The translations under genes and the position numbers were made by a program. From Stereum hirsutum FP-91666 SS1 (lineage: Eukaryota; Basidiomycota; Agaricomycetes; Russulales; Stereaceae), in NCBI RefSeq assembly GCF_000264905.1, contig NW_006763131.1, positions 2,746,708-2,810,707 on the forward strand: DNA of 64,000 nucleotides. Reading direction: 5' to 3'. Shown here piece by piece: positions 11,267 through 22,579 of the stretch. Position 1 is the first letter of the stretch. Every line of letters starts with the position of its first letter. The notes under the pieces are model-generated. The model saw nothing but the letters and a program-made list of their open reading frames with translations. It was not told the origin of the DNA and made no database searches.

Positions 11267-14200
11267 CTACGTATCATGGTCAAACGGATACTAGAACAAT
11301 AAAAAGTCAGCCTATTGCACACAAGACAAAAGGACGAAGACGATCATACCTCGAACGACGACGGTGGTTCTGCCTCCGGTCCCGCCTCCAACGCCGCTGC
11401 CCAACCAGTCCGTGGCGTCGCACCCGGTGCCGGTGCCGGAGCCGCTTGCTCGGCGGGCGCTTGTTGTGCAGGTGGCTGAAGGTCGACGAGCTCGGCGGGT
11501 TCGTCAGGCTTTTGGTCCAGGAGCATCAAGATACCTCCTCCTCCAGCGTATTTTGACGAAGAAGCCGACAGCGACGCTTTGCCAACCTTGCCCTTGCCAC
11601 TCGCCGGTGCCGATCGTGTCGAAACGGGGCGCACGGGTTGGTAACGGCTATCGGGTGACAAGGTAATGTACGCGAACTGGGCAGGCGTGACGCGAGAGAA
11701 GTTGGACAGGTTCTCTGAGGTAGGTTCTTTACGCTTTGACGCTTTGCCATCCTCGGGCAAGTTCGAGATTGAACCGTTAATGGGGGAAACATCGCCATGT
11801 TGTCCGGATGAGGATGGCTCGTCGGACTTCATCTCGACGTCGTTTTCCTTCTTCTCTTTCTCGTCCTGAACGAAACCATAAGCACAAGGTCCGGGGAACA
11901 AGTATCAAAAACTAACCGTGTCCATAGCCTCTCCTTCTGCCGCAGCTTTTTTCCTTTCGCGAGCCTTGACCTTGGCAGTGGTCGAAAGAACAGCGGTGGC
12001 AACCTTCGTGGCAACCTCTTTCTTCGGTGCTTTGGCAGAGGGTGGGTAGGCGAACAGGCTGGGACGAGCGTTCGAGATGAAGTCGAATTGCGGTACCTAG
12101 AATACGTGTGGTCAGCCCGTAAATTTTTGAACAAGAGTGCGTTCGGATTACCTTCAGATCCTCGTTCAAACCGATGATTCCAGTGGGTTCGAACGCCAAG
12201 CACGCACAATGTGCCAGAGGGTACCAGTACCAGAATTGGCAGAACATCACCATTCCAACAATAGCGCTGGTGTTCTTCGTCCCTGCGCGACTCTGAAGGC
12301 TGATAGTGACATTCCGTCCACCGGCATCGATGAAGCTCTGGCCCAATGCAGCACCAAAGCGAGCCATGGGGTCTTCGTGCTTGTCAGCGACGATCTTCGC
12401 GTACAGTGCGCGTGTAGACGCCATGGAAGAGGAAGAGGCCTCCGATTGCTGGACAAGGATCATTCCGAGGGCGATGAAGGCACCTTGTCGGACGAAATCG
12501 ACGCTGTCCTTGGTCATAGGCTCGAGGATATCCACAGCATCCTGAAGACCTGTACCTGCGCAAGCGATACCCAGAGCGAGCGTGGCACCACATCGTACGT
12601 GAGGGTTGTAACTTTCGCTCAGGAGCTGGACGATGCGAGGAACCTGTGTAGGATTCTTGAACAAGAGGAAGGCCAAGGATGTGACTGCCGCACGCCGGAC
12701 ATCATCAGACGTGTCGGAAACAGCGATGTGCAAGAGTTTGCGGACAGCGTCGTTATTCGATGTTCCGGCATACGCGAGAGCCAGGGTGTAGACGCCACCA
12801 TACCGCAGGATGGGATCCTATTAGGACAGTCAGTAACCCTAAGTTTTTCTGCTTCTAATGAATGTGCGCACCTTCTCAGCCAAAAGTTGTTCGGTGATCT
12901 CGTCGGACTCTTCTTGACGGCCGTAGTATAGGAACGCAAGGCCAATTGCGAGACCACGAATGATCTTCTCGTGTTGGGTCTCCCTCGCGTACTGCAACAT
13001 CTCCGCAGAGCAGGCACTGTCTGCGGTGCCCAACATGATCAACCCGATTGCGTATCCCGCCGCTTCACCAGCAACAGCAGAGTCGGTGAACAAAGTCTGC
13101 TTCAGATCATCGTACGCTTCCTGGTTGCGACCACCCATGCCCGCCACACCCAGTCCTAAAGCGGCACCATGTTGAACGACCTCTCCTTGGGCAGCTTTCA
13201 GCGTTTCCCTCAAGTAATTCTCCACCGTATTTCCGCTCCCAACTCCAGCATGAATCAGGCCAAGCGCGTAAAGCGCACCACCTTCTGAGTATGCAGCGCC
13301 GGGAAGGGTGCTTTGGGACCCGTCTTGGTTGGGCAGGTAAGGGCCGAGGATGATCATGCCCTGTTCGAAATTGCCTTTATGAATGACACCGAGTGCGGCC
13401 GTGGTAGTGAACTTCGACCAGTTGGAAGCGAAATTGAGCCATTCGAGATTCTCCCGCAAGAATATATCCGAAGTTGTCCCAGCGTGCATGAAAGCGTTCT
13501 GGAAACTCAGTGCCGAGTGATATACGGATGAGCGTGGTTCCAAAGAGTCCTGTAAAATGATCGAGTTCAGTGAGTGGGAGTCAGGAGTAGTGAATGAGTT
13601 AGTTACCTTGGTATTCTTCAGAATGAGTAAGTCGGTCTTGTTGTTGCGCTTCAAGAATTCGAGGTACAGTTTGACGGATTCTTGGCCACTCAGAATTTTT
13701 CGAATGGTGTCAAATATGGGCTTCGAGTCCTGAGGAAACGGTAAATGTCGGTCGATTGTGTTTCAATCAGATATTGCTTACCCCGTCTTCCTCGGGCAAT
13801 TCGTTACGAACACTTTCCAGGAAGTCTTGGGCGCCACCCTCTACCAAGTCGAAGGCAAGCTGATACGCAAGCAGCTTCTCCCCGGGAACCAATGATACAA
13901 GGAGAGGTGTGGTAAGTGATGGGCTGCTGAGCGTCACCAGAAGCCGAGTCAGAGAGTGGATATGTGGTGACTTCGAGTCCGTGGTAGGCGAAGGGAAAAG
14001 GCGGTAGAGGAAATTGAGGACCTCGTCGCGGTACGAAAGCGAGAAGTTGTTGTCGAGGACTGCCTCCATGGCGTACGAGAGTAGGGATGTATCATTGGTT
14101 TGTGAGTATACTTGCTCGATGACATCGAGGCGATGAGACTCAAGGGCGATCCCTACAGCCTAGTAATCAAAACACATGGTTCAATAAGATTCTTGAGGGT

Positions 14201-14797
14201 ACCACAGGTTCGTACATACCTGCCGATACTCGCCCTGCTCTATGCAGTGGCGGAAGATTCCCTCAATGATGTTGCGGAGTTGGGAGTCGATGTTCTTGTC
14301 ATTGCCAGCCTCTTCTGAGCGTGCTTGGATGTATTGGTCGATTGCTTTGGCTGTTATGCACTAGATGTCAGAAAGTATAGCCTGATTCATGATTGTACAA
14401 CTCACAAATAATCGTCTCAACATATTCCTCCGAGCCTGGTGTGCGGCTGTCCGTCTCGAACGCGTTTCCAGCACCGAGGGCAAAGGATAGGGCCTCATCG
14501 TACTCCTCCAGGTAATAGTAGACCTTGCTCGCAAGAAGTGCAGCAGATGATCGAGTATCTTGAGAAAGTTCCTTGCTCTCATAGAGTGATTCACTGTGTG
14601 AATTCAAATGAGCCCGCGAGCCAAGCAAAGGAGACAGACGAAAGAGCGCACATGAGAGCTATATACTCTGAAATTTCGGCCCAAAACTGAGGGACAAGGG
14701 AAATAAGCACTTTGAGAGCGTGCTCCTTGAGTATTGGCTCTGGCTCTTCAAGCAGAGCAATTGCGCCAGCGGCGGACGACTGTGGGCGAGCGACCAT
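11267..14797 (-). CDS. RPN2: 26S proteasome regulatory subunit Rpn2 (PSMD1)
   Basis: The start is ATG 14797 (MVARPQSSAAGAIALLEEPE). This is the large non-ATPase base subunit of the 19S cap. N-terminal helical repeats are followed by proteasome/cyclosome repeats, recognisable from paired Gly/Ala helices such as HGAALGLGVAGMGG, GEAAGYAIGLIMLG, IIRGLAIGLAFLYYGR and GATLALGIACAGTG. A charged Glu/Lys-rich linker (near 11830-11960) precedes the C-terminal beta domain (AQFAYITLSPDSRYQPV). One reading stops at 11344-11346 just after SSFEV. However, GTATGA at 11349 is a good donor, and removing 11291-11349 joins a 24-base exon that gives SFEYPFDHDT and a stop at 11267. That ending resembles the Phe-Glu-Tyr tail with which human Rpn2 binds Rpn13, so I chose it. 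Divergent from COX13 by 165 bases. Confidence 0.93.
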
Positions 14798-14962
14798 GAC
14801 GAAGGGGAGGAGGCAAGGGAGAATGTGCGTATACGAGACGCGTCAGCCTTGAACGACGCGCTGTGGCTGAACCACGTGCGTGCGAATTCTGCTGCTGACA
14901 TAAGCTTTCCTGGCCACCGTCCGTTCGCGCCCGCCGTCGCTATCCTCAACATTATCCACACC
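14798..14962. promoter_or_regulatory. bidirectional promoter, RPN2 / COX13
   Basis: The 165 bases between the two ATGs must hold both promoters. A perfect E-box CACGTG lies at 14873-14878, near the middle. No TATA element is visible. E-box factors are the obvious candidates for control; this is inference. Confidence 0.5.
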
Positions 14963-15576
14963 ATGTCTCTCATCGCCCGCAACGCTCGTAGCGCCGCACG
15001 CGTCGTTCCCAGGAACGCTCGCTCTTACGCCCTCACTGTCGAGGCCCCTGCTAAGGAGTGGGCCGCCAAGCGCGAGGCCATCAAGGAGCATGCCAATGGT
15101 TTGTGCTATCGCCTTCATCTCCATGCCCTTCGTTCTCAACCAGTTCACGTAGGCACCACCGATCTCTGGCGCAAGATCAGGTCAGCACATCTGCAATATT
15201 TCTTGTTGTCCACTTATTGACGTTTGGTGCGAACCGTGAAGTTACTTCGTTGCTGTTCCTGCAAGTGCGTACTCTCTCTCTATCCGACTCTTCCTTCATT
15301 CTGACATTCACCCGTATTCAGTCGTCGCTTGCACCCTCTGGGTTCGCAACACCGAGAACGACCACTCCGAGCATATGGACCACCTGAGAGCAGAGAACGA
15401 TGGTCACCTCCCTCAGCCCCCTGACTATCCTTACCTCAACAGGCGCAACAAGCCTTTCCCTTGGGGACCGAACTCTCTCTTCTTCAACCCTCATGTGCGT
15501 GGCTTCTGTTTCGTGAATTGGTCAACCATTGAGCATACTCTACACCTAGGTCAACAAGGACATGGGTGCCGAGTAG
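14963..15576 (+). CDS. COX13: cytochrome c oxidase subunit VIa, mitochondrial
   Basis: Five exons give a 128-residue protein: 14963-15098, 15153-15180, 15242-15264, 15322-15494 and 15550-15576. The N-terminus (MSLIARNARSAARVV) is rich in Arg and Ala without acids, as in a mitochondrial presequence. Then come TTDLWRKISYF, a single transmembrane helix (VAVPAIVACTLWV), a His/Glu-rich EHMDHLRAE stretch, and the family hallmark NKPFPWGPNSLFFNPHVN near the C-terminus. The subunit sits at the intermembrane face of complex IV. Three of the five exons are microexons of 28, 23 and 27 bases, and the reading frame only works when all are spliced in. The length fits the family. Confidence 0.95.
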
Positions 15577-17653
15577 TTGATTCACATTCTCCCTTGCTTC
15601 TTGTAACCGTGCACACTAGCCAATGCAACAGAGAGTTTGTTTGCACTTCCGTGGATTGTGTCTATTCAGAGATGATGTTCTCACTGCCTCTGGGTGCCTC
15701 CATTTTCTGCCTTGCCTTTTCGTTACGCGCCCGGTAAGAGCAGAGGCAGGCATCATGGTATCCAGAAAGCGTCCCGAATTTCTCCGTCAACTCCTAGACG
15801 TTGTCTAGACCATCATCTGGACTTTCGCTTATTATTGCATCGTCTGCTCTCAAGTCTCAACCGTCCTACGATACACGAAACAATGACCATCAGAGCGTCA
15901 GATACACTGCGAGTGCTCGACGGCGTGGGGAGCTCAGCCTATCACATGAAAGCTCTTACATCCTCTGATCTCACCTTGCGCCCGTGTTCGAAGTTCAATC
16001 TAGTTTTCGTGACCATGCATTGGACCACTCTCATGACCGACTTGCATCATTTGCGCCATTCTACGGCATGGCAGTGCGTGTGCATCATCAGACAGACCCA
16101 TTGGGCTCTGTTCGGACGGAGAACATACACCGAAATCCATGGCCCTGCGGATTCATCAACGCCAAAGTAGTACATGATCCCACAACTATGGATATTCTAG
16201 TGTAGGTTAGTCGGGATCGATGCATGGGTAAAAGGGCTCCCTCGTCTGATCATCCTACTGCTGAACATGTTGCGGGACGAAGACAGACGCGCTCGTCGTC
16301 CACCTGAAGTGAGTCCTTGAACCGTCCCATGCCGACTTCCCTTCCTGCCTAACGTCTGATCCACGCGTCGGGGTGTTCTCTTTGCAGCCCGAAAACCCCT
16401 TCAACATCGTTCTCGAAAACGCGGAGGTCCAGGGCAAGACTAATACTGTCTTGACGACATGGTCTTCGACGTCGGCACACGTATTGCAGATCGGGGATAG
16501 AGGTGGAAAGTCCTGAAGACCTGCATAATAGCGTTCAAACACAAGCAGAGCGTGGCTACACGCTCATTGCTACAAGAGGGCATACTCCCGCTTGGGAGGT
16601 GGACTGCCACATTGGCCTACGATCGCAGTGATATCACCCGGTCTACACCAAGTCTCACAAGGATGAAGAATGTGGATGCTGAGGGATCTCTCGAGGTCGG
16701 TGAACCCCAACTAATCCTCCATCCCTTTCCCTTGTTCTGATCTCTGGAAGACACCGCGCTCATCGAAACTAAGATTCGCCCCATCGCTCGCTAAGCCTCC
16801 TTTGCGACGGCCTCCCAATCTTCGCTGGCCGTCATCAATCGTTCACGCACCTCTTGGACGACAATGCAAGTGGGATCGCGGATGAGGGTGTCGTGTCGTC
16901 CATCATCCTCAGACTGAGGAAGAGAAAGACAGGCTGAAGGACAAGAGCAGTGGACGTTCCGAGAAACGCGAATCTCTCGCCGAGTCCTTTACTACTTCGG
17001 TCCTCACGAGTGCCAACTAAACCATCACGAAGATTTAGCGGTTGAACCAGCTCCAAAGCTCGCGGGGGTCAATGATGCGGAGACAAGATCCGTACGCATA
17101 CGACCAGCCCTACTGGCCACTGTTGTCCAGTTTGTTCATCACATCTTCATACGTTTCGTCTGCTAGCAACGCGTGGCCACAAGGCGGAAATATCTTTCTC
17201 TTGTGCTTCTGATGACAATGGCCCTTCTGATTTTGGCCATATGAAGCAGAGTACAGAACTAGCACAGACTTGATAGGCTGAAGACAATGGTAAGCACCTT
17301 ACTATACCTGGTGTTGCACGGGTCTCCTGTCCGTGCCACATCACATACAGATTGATCCTTGAATTTCGAGCTCTGTTGGACCCATCATGCTAGCATTGCC
17401 GCACGTCGTAGGAATATAAGGATCCGACCGATTTTCTTGTCACTCAGTGCACGCTGGTCGTACCTTCTCTCTTCTTACATCCATTGCTTTTGGCAATGTC
17501 CCGAAAATCCGCCTTCAACACGTGTCCCCAACCGACTCTCCCTGTCTTGCTTACGATCGAGTTCGTCGAGATTCTATGCCAGACGATATTCTATGGTGCG
17601 GTCTACCATCAGCATATCGTCAGCGGTAACAGCATAGCACTAACACGATCCCC
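15577..17653. other. gene-poor region with coding-like fragments
   Basis: The first part is probably the COX13 3' untranslated region. From about 15984 to 17100 the plus strand holds scattered protein-like stretches in changing frames: FYGMAVRVHHQTDPLGS, then ENPFNIVLENAEVQGKTN after a possible intron ending TTTGCAG near 16387, then QAERGYTLIATRGHTPAWEV near 16550. Stops interrupt every attempt to join them. I read this as a decayed gene of unknown family, or a gene with introns I failed to place. Confidence 0.35.
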
Positions 17654-19051
17654 ATGAATTCCATAGGCATTTTCCTCGTCATTGTCCCTGTATGTGTGCA
17701 CACATTCTTGTAAGTAACTATCAGCTCCCCTAGTACGTAGTATGATTCGAGCGTACCCCTCACAGCAAGCACGGGTTGAAAGTGCGGTCTAGCGTGATCA
17801 TGGTCAGCATCACGATGTTCACGTTCTCCATATCGACGGTGCACTGGTGCATCACAGTCATGATGATCACCTCCTTGATCTCATCCTCAAATGTGTCGAG
17901 AGATACAGGAAGTCGTCAAGTTCTCAACGCGATCGCTCTTATTAACGTGCGTACACATGTTCTATGATATCTTTTTGATATAGATCCTCATCCCCTTTAC
18001 TACTTTATATCAGTACTGCTTTGCCGATGGTGTACTTGTTTGGAGAATGCGTGTCCTTTGCTCCTCCTGGTTCTCGTGGCGACACCTGATCATTCCGGTC
18101 ACCACCCTGATTATGACTTTCCGTAAGTCTACTACTAGTGCTATGAGAATGTACGCATCACACTCAGTCGTACCGGACAGTGTCGGTAATTACGACCATC
18201 TCCATTCAAATCTTGATGATTTCAACGTATAGGAATGCGAACGCTGCCGAAACCATAACCCTAAATAAGGCCATCGATGCCAGCCAGACAGCTACCATGG
18301 TATTCTCGCTCATCACGAACGCGATAGCCACCTTTCTCGTCGGACGGTGGGCATGGTATGTCAACAAGATCCTTGAATAACCTGTTTATGTGCTCATCTC
18401 CATCTGTATGGGTGCTACCATTTCACAGGGAATATCGAAAGTCTATCCGAGCTACTCTAAGTATGACGGTTAAAGCATCTAGAAGCACTCCTGTAGAGCG
18501 TGTACTAGCTCTGTTGGCAGAATCGGGCCTCATTTATATCTTCTCTAGCGTACGCCTCGTTTCCTTTTCGAGCTATGACTTCCCGCGCCCGTTCAACTCA
18601 CAATAGCCACAGATATTCGTGCTTGCTTCATCATTCATACGTGTTTCCTGTGGGACCGTGGGCGACGTCTATGTCCCAATACACTCTCAGATCGCAGTGA
18701 GGCTCATTACATTTACCCTCACTCGTTCGGAAGCCTGGTAAAAACTAAGCTGACCCTAATATATGGCTCTTGCAGGGAATGTATCCCGCCATCGTCATGA
18801 TCCTCATTAACTCTGGTCGCTCGTCCGACTCTTTTGCCTCAAATCGTCGTAGCTATGTGCTAAACAGCACTCAACTCAGAAGAAACGCGGCGGTGTTACC
18901 AAACGTCCAATCAACTAGTAGTCAGCTCGGGACTGGACGGGAGACAGAATCAGTAGGTGATGGCATACAAAATTCAATCCAGAGTCAAGGAAGGTTTGAT
19001 CACATTAATCGTGGCGAAGTTATGAACGAACTACAGATTATGACAGTGTAG
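17654..19051 (+). CDS. orphan seven-transmembrane protein (Agaricomycete-type), 5' end uncertain or broken
   Basis: Six or so exons encode hydrophobic helices in the order typical of a large mushroom-fungus membrane family. They are IGIFLVIVPVCVHTF; SSVIMVSITMFTFSISTVHW; YCFADGVLVWRMRVLCSSW with WRHLIIPVTTLIMTF; VSVITTISIQILMIST; AIDASQTATMVFSLITNAIA; RVLALLAESGLIYIFSSV; and GMYPAIVMILINSGRSSDS. A polar Ser/Asn-rich tail ends at 19051. The ATG at 17654 is the best start, but the second helix that normally follows it cannot be read without a stop near 17735. Joining 17710 to about 17767 keeps the frame but loses that helix. The gene may thus be a recent pseudogene. Function of the family is unknown to me; it lacks recognisable receptor motifs. 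Confidence 0.55.
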
Positions 19052-19435
19052 TACTGATGGCTCCTGTTCTTCATATTGTTGTTTGCCGGCGTTTTGCCTG
19101 TGGCACCAGCCTGCCAAATCCGGAACACCGCTATAACTCAATTGAGAGTCCGTAACGTATGATGTATCTATTGCTGGGTGAAGAAGTTGGTACATGTTCT
19201 GAATTCAGTCACCCACAACACTTATGGCCGCGAATCCTTGTCCGTTGCCCACCGAGTTGCCTTGATCGAATGATGAAAGGGGCAGTGTGGCCCAACGATC
19301 GTCGAATGTGGCGGGGCTGAAATTGAAATGCCTCTTCACGATCACGTGGGTCGCGTCCTTGAAATGTCTTTGTGCTTTCCTCTCTCGCAAACTTGAATCA
19401 TCTCCTTCCCAGCCTTCCGGCCTGACAGGCAACCG
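19052..19435. other. intergenic, promoter side of the RecQ gene
   Basis: About 380 bases between the 7TM gene and the RecQ gene. No additional coding signal. Confidence 0.4.
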
Positions 19436-22329
19436 ATGGCCATGCAACAGGCCCACAAAATTCTGAAGGACGTTTGGGGCTTCGAGTCCTTTCGTCTGTC
19501 CCAAGAAGCCGTACGTTTCCTCGAGCCGTAGCATAGACACGATTTGACGCGTCCATCGTGTGCTGGGGGGAAATGATAGGTCATCAATCGCCTGCTGGTG
19601 GAAAATGATAATGCACTAGTGCTGTACCCTACGGGAGGTCTGTGCATTCCTCCATAGCTGTATATATCCGAACTGACACGTTTGTGGTCTCTGCCTGCAG
19701 GTGGGAAGAGTCTGACATATCAAGTCCCTGCACAATGCTTGGAGGTCAATCGCTTCAGTTTTCGTGCTTTGCAACGCTATATGATGCTCACATTCAGTCC
19801 TCACTAGGGATTAACTCTTGTCATATCTCCACTCATCGCGCTCATGAAAGATCAAGTCGATGGTCTGTGTCGGCGCGGTGTCAAGGCCGCGAACTTGGAT
19901 AGCACCCTGGATGTCGCAAGGTCTACATGGGTGAAGCAAGAAGTGTTATCTGGCTCAATGAAGCTCCTTTATGTTGCTCCTGAGAGGTACGAAATCATTC
20001 TTACATGAAGCTCGGTATTTAACTCGCGAATTCCTATTCACTGGTCGCAGGTTAAACAACGAGAGTTTTATAAACATGATGAGTCGAGTGAAAATTTCGC
20101 TGCTAGCGGTGGACGAGGCGCACTGCATCTCTCAGGTACGCATTGTATTTATCTCGTACTGTATCCATCTCATGTCACCGTATTCGCAGTGGGGCGCAAG
20201 CTTCAGGCCGGAGTATTTGAAAATTGCTCGTTTTGCAGAGGAAATGGATGTTGAACGCGTTCTGTGCCTGACTGCTACTGCCACTAAGGAAGTAGCCGAC
20301 GACATATGCAAGGCATTCCTCATCAATCCAGCAGGGGGAGTATTCCGAACGTCTACGTATCGGTCTAAGTAGGTCTAGTCATCCATACTGATTTTACGCT
20401 ATACTCACACCTATCGTTAGTCTCGCGTTCCAAGTTCAAGTTGCCGACACTTTGGATCAGAAATTGAATAGTCTTATTCCTCTTTTGAAGTCGCGGACAG
20501 GGCCAGCCATCGTATATGTAACCTTGCAGAAACAAGCGGTAGAGGTCGCGGACTACTTGAGGCCACACGGTTTGGAACCGATGGTGTATCATGCAGGACT
20601 GCCTGCCGAAGACCGCGAGCGTGTTCAGAACGCCTTCATGAGCTCTGAGAAGGGCATCGTCTGCGCTACGATAGCTTTTGGCATGGGTGTTGACTGCCCA
20701 AATATTCGCCAGGTATGTCTTTCATCAACCATCAGAGGCGCCGTTATTCAAAGATACTCAATATTATATAGGTCGTGCATCTCTCAATGCCGAAAACGAT
20801 AGAGAACTACAGTCAAGAGGTTGGCCGGGCTGGCCGCGACGGTTTGCCCTCGACATGTCTCATGTTCTTGAGTCCAAGCGATATCCCCATTTTGGAGGGT
20901 TTTGCACGAGGCGATACGTGTGCAAAGAAGGACATGGAACTCTGGTTGCAGGAGGTGGCGCTCAAGCAGCCAGATACTGACGGCACCATAAACTTCAACC
21001 ACTATAACCAGACAAAGATGTGAGTCTCAACTTTTCATTATGTCACATGATCTCTCTAAGACCCCGTTGTGTACACAGATATGATATTCGTGTATGACCA
21101 ACTTGTTTTGTGTTATTTTCGATGAACTTCTCATGTCTCTTTCATGGCCACAGCAAAATGTCTTGAACCTCCTCTATGCTCAACTGGAACTCGACTATAA
21201 CTATATCCGGGCTGTCACTCCTTTTTATTCTATTTACGATATTTCGAGCAAAACTGCGGACGGCATGAAGAAAGTCATGGCGAGTACCAGCCCCGCAGCG
21301 AAGGCGATTCGGACATATTGGATGCCAAAGGGTGGTGGCTATCAAGTGAGCACTCTGGATCACTGGTTTAAACCTGTCAGACCCTGACCTAGCTCTAGAT
21401 TGACGTGGTTACCGCGGCTAGCTATTCCAAGCTCGACCGGGCGACACTTGCTCGACAGATCACCGATTGGGAGTTTGACGGTGCGTACTGTTTGTATCTA
21501 TGTCTTGTTGATGTGCAAATAAAATCAAAATTATAGGACATATCTTCTCTAAACCGTCGCAAGTTAGGGTGGTATGTGGCATTACTTGTATTGTTGCTCA
21601 AAGTATCCCTCTGACGAGGTCGCAGAGATACGCTGTTCTGGAACCCATACCCACTACCACCGCGGAGATTCAAAACCTCGCCACTCTCATGTACGACCGC
21701 ATGCTCAAACGGGAGGAGGACGCCATCGAGAAGCTTCGGAAGGTCATCTCTTTCGCGACGAATGACGATTGTGCGTGATGTTGTCCAGAGCACTATTGTG
21801 TCCATGTGATAGGCGCTAACGCTCCCTCATAGGCCTACCCCAATCTCTTGCGTCGTACTTCGGCGAAGAGGACGCCGTGCCAGGCGGCTTGTGCGGGAAA
21901 TGCACGTTCTGCAAGACTGGATCTGGCATCGAGTTTGACCCAGCAGCCGAGGCTAACCCCGATCCCGCCCAAATCCGTGCCATTCTGAACGCCTGCCCCG
22001 ATCGCGACGATCCACGTCTTTTGGCTCGTATGGCCTTCGGCATCACTTCACCACGCCTGATGGTCAGTAAGTTGTCCACAAGCCACCCACTGTTCGGAAG
22101 TATGGGTTCCTGCGACTTCAACGCTCTGGTGGCAGCCTTTGATGTGGAGTGCAAGAAGGCAGGATATGCAAAGTCAGAGACGAGTTTGTCTACACCTTCC
22201 TCATCGTATGCGAACAAGCGGACGTACTCCCAGACATCGTCGTACCAGACCACCAAGTCAACTAGGGGTGGAAGAGGAGGCGGTCGCGGAGGCGGTTCCT
22301 ACAAAAGGGGTCGTGGAAGATATTCTTGA
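19436..22329 (+). CDS. RecQ-family ATP-dependent DNA helicase with RGG-type tail
   Basis: The start is ATG 19436 (MAMQQAHKILKDVWGFESF). A RecQ motif 0 (FESFRLSQEAVI) precedes motif I, split by an intron after PTGG and completed as GGGKSLTYQVPAQC. Further motifs in order are LVISPLIALMKDQVDGL, LLYVAPERL, VDEAHCISQWGASFRPEY, LTATATKEV, IVYVTLQKQ with YHAGL, TIAFGMGVDCPNIR and the arginine finger QEVGRAGRDG. A winged-helix-like region and a Cys-containing LCGKCTFC element follow, consistent with a RecQ zinc-binding segment. The C-terminus is SSY-rich and ends GGRGGGRGGGSYKRGRGRYS at 22329, an RGG-like nucleic-acid-binding tail. No HRDC domain was seen. RecQ helicases unwind duplex and recombination intermediates 3'-5'. 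It is not obviously the Sgs1/BLM orthologue, which is longer. Confidence 0.92.
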
Positions 22330-22579
22330 GTGGGTGTTGGTCGTTGCTATCTTACATACAGGTTTCAATTGCACACTTTGTACAGCACGCTGTAATTTCT
22401 TGCTTCCCTTATTGTTATATTATTGTCTCCAATCACAGTTTCGTACGCCAGCGGCCACACCGGACACTGTGGCAAAGCCTGCTTGATTTGAAATGAACAG
22501 TCACGTGGTCGCAACACGCTTCGGTTTTGCGTGTTTAGGAGTTGGACACTTACTCTTCGCGCTCACTGTCGGGCCACCC

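Noticed and set aside
14911..14918. PACE-like GGTGGCCA upstream of RPN2 on minus
   Set aside because: Only a partial match to the yeast proteasome element GGTGGCAAA, and the yeast Rpn4 factor is not expected in mushroom fungi.
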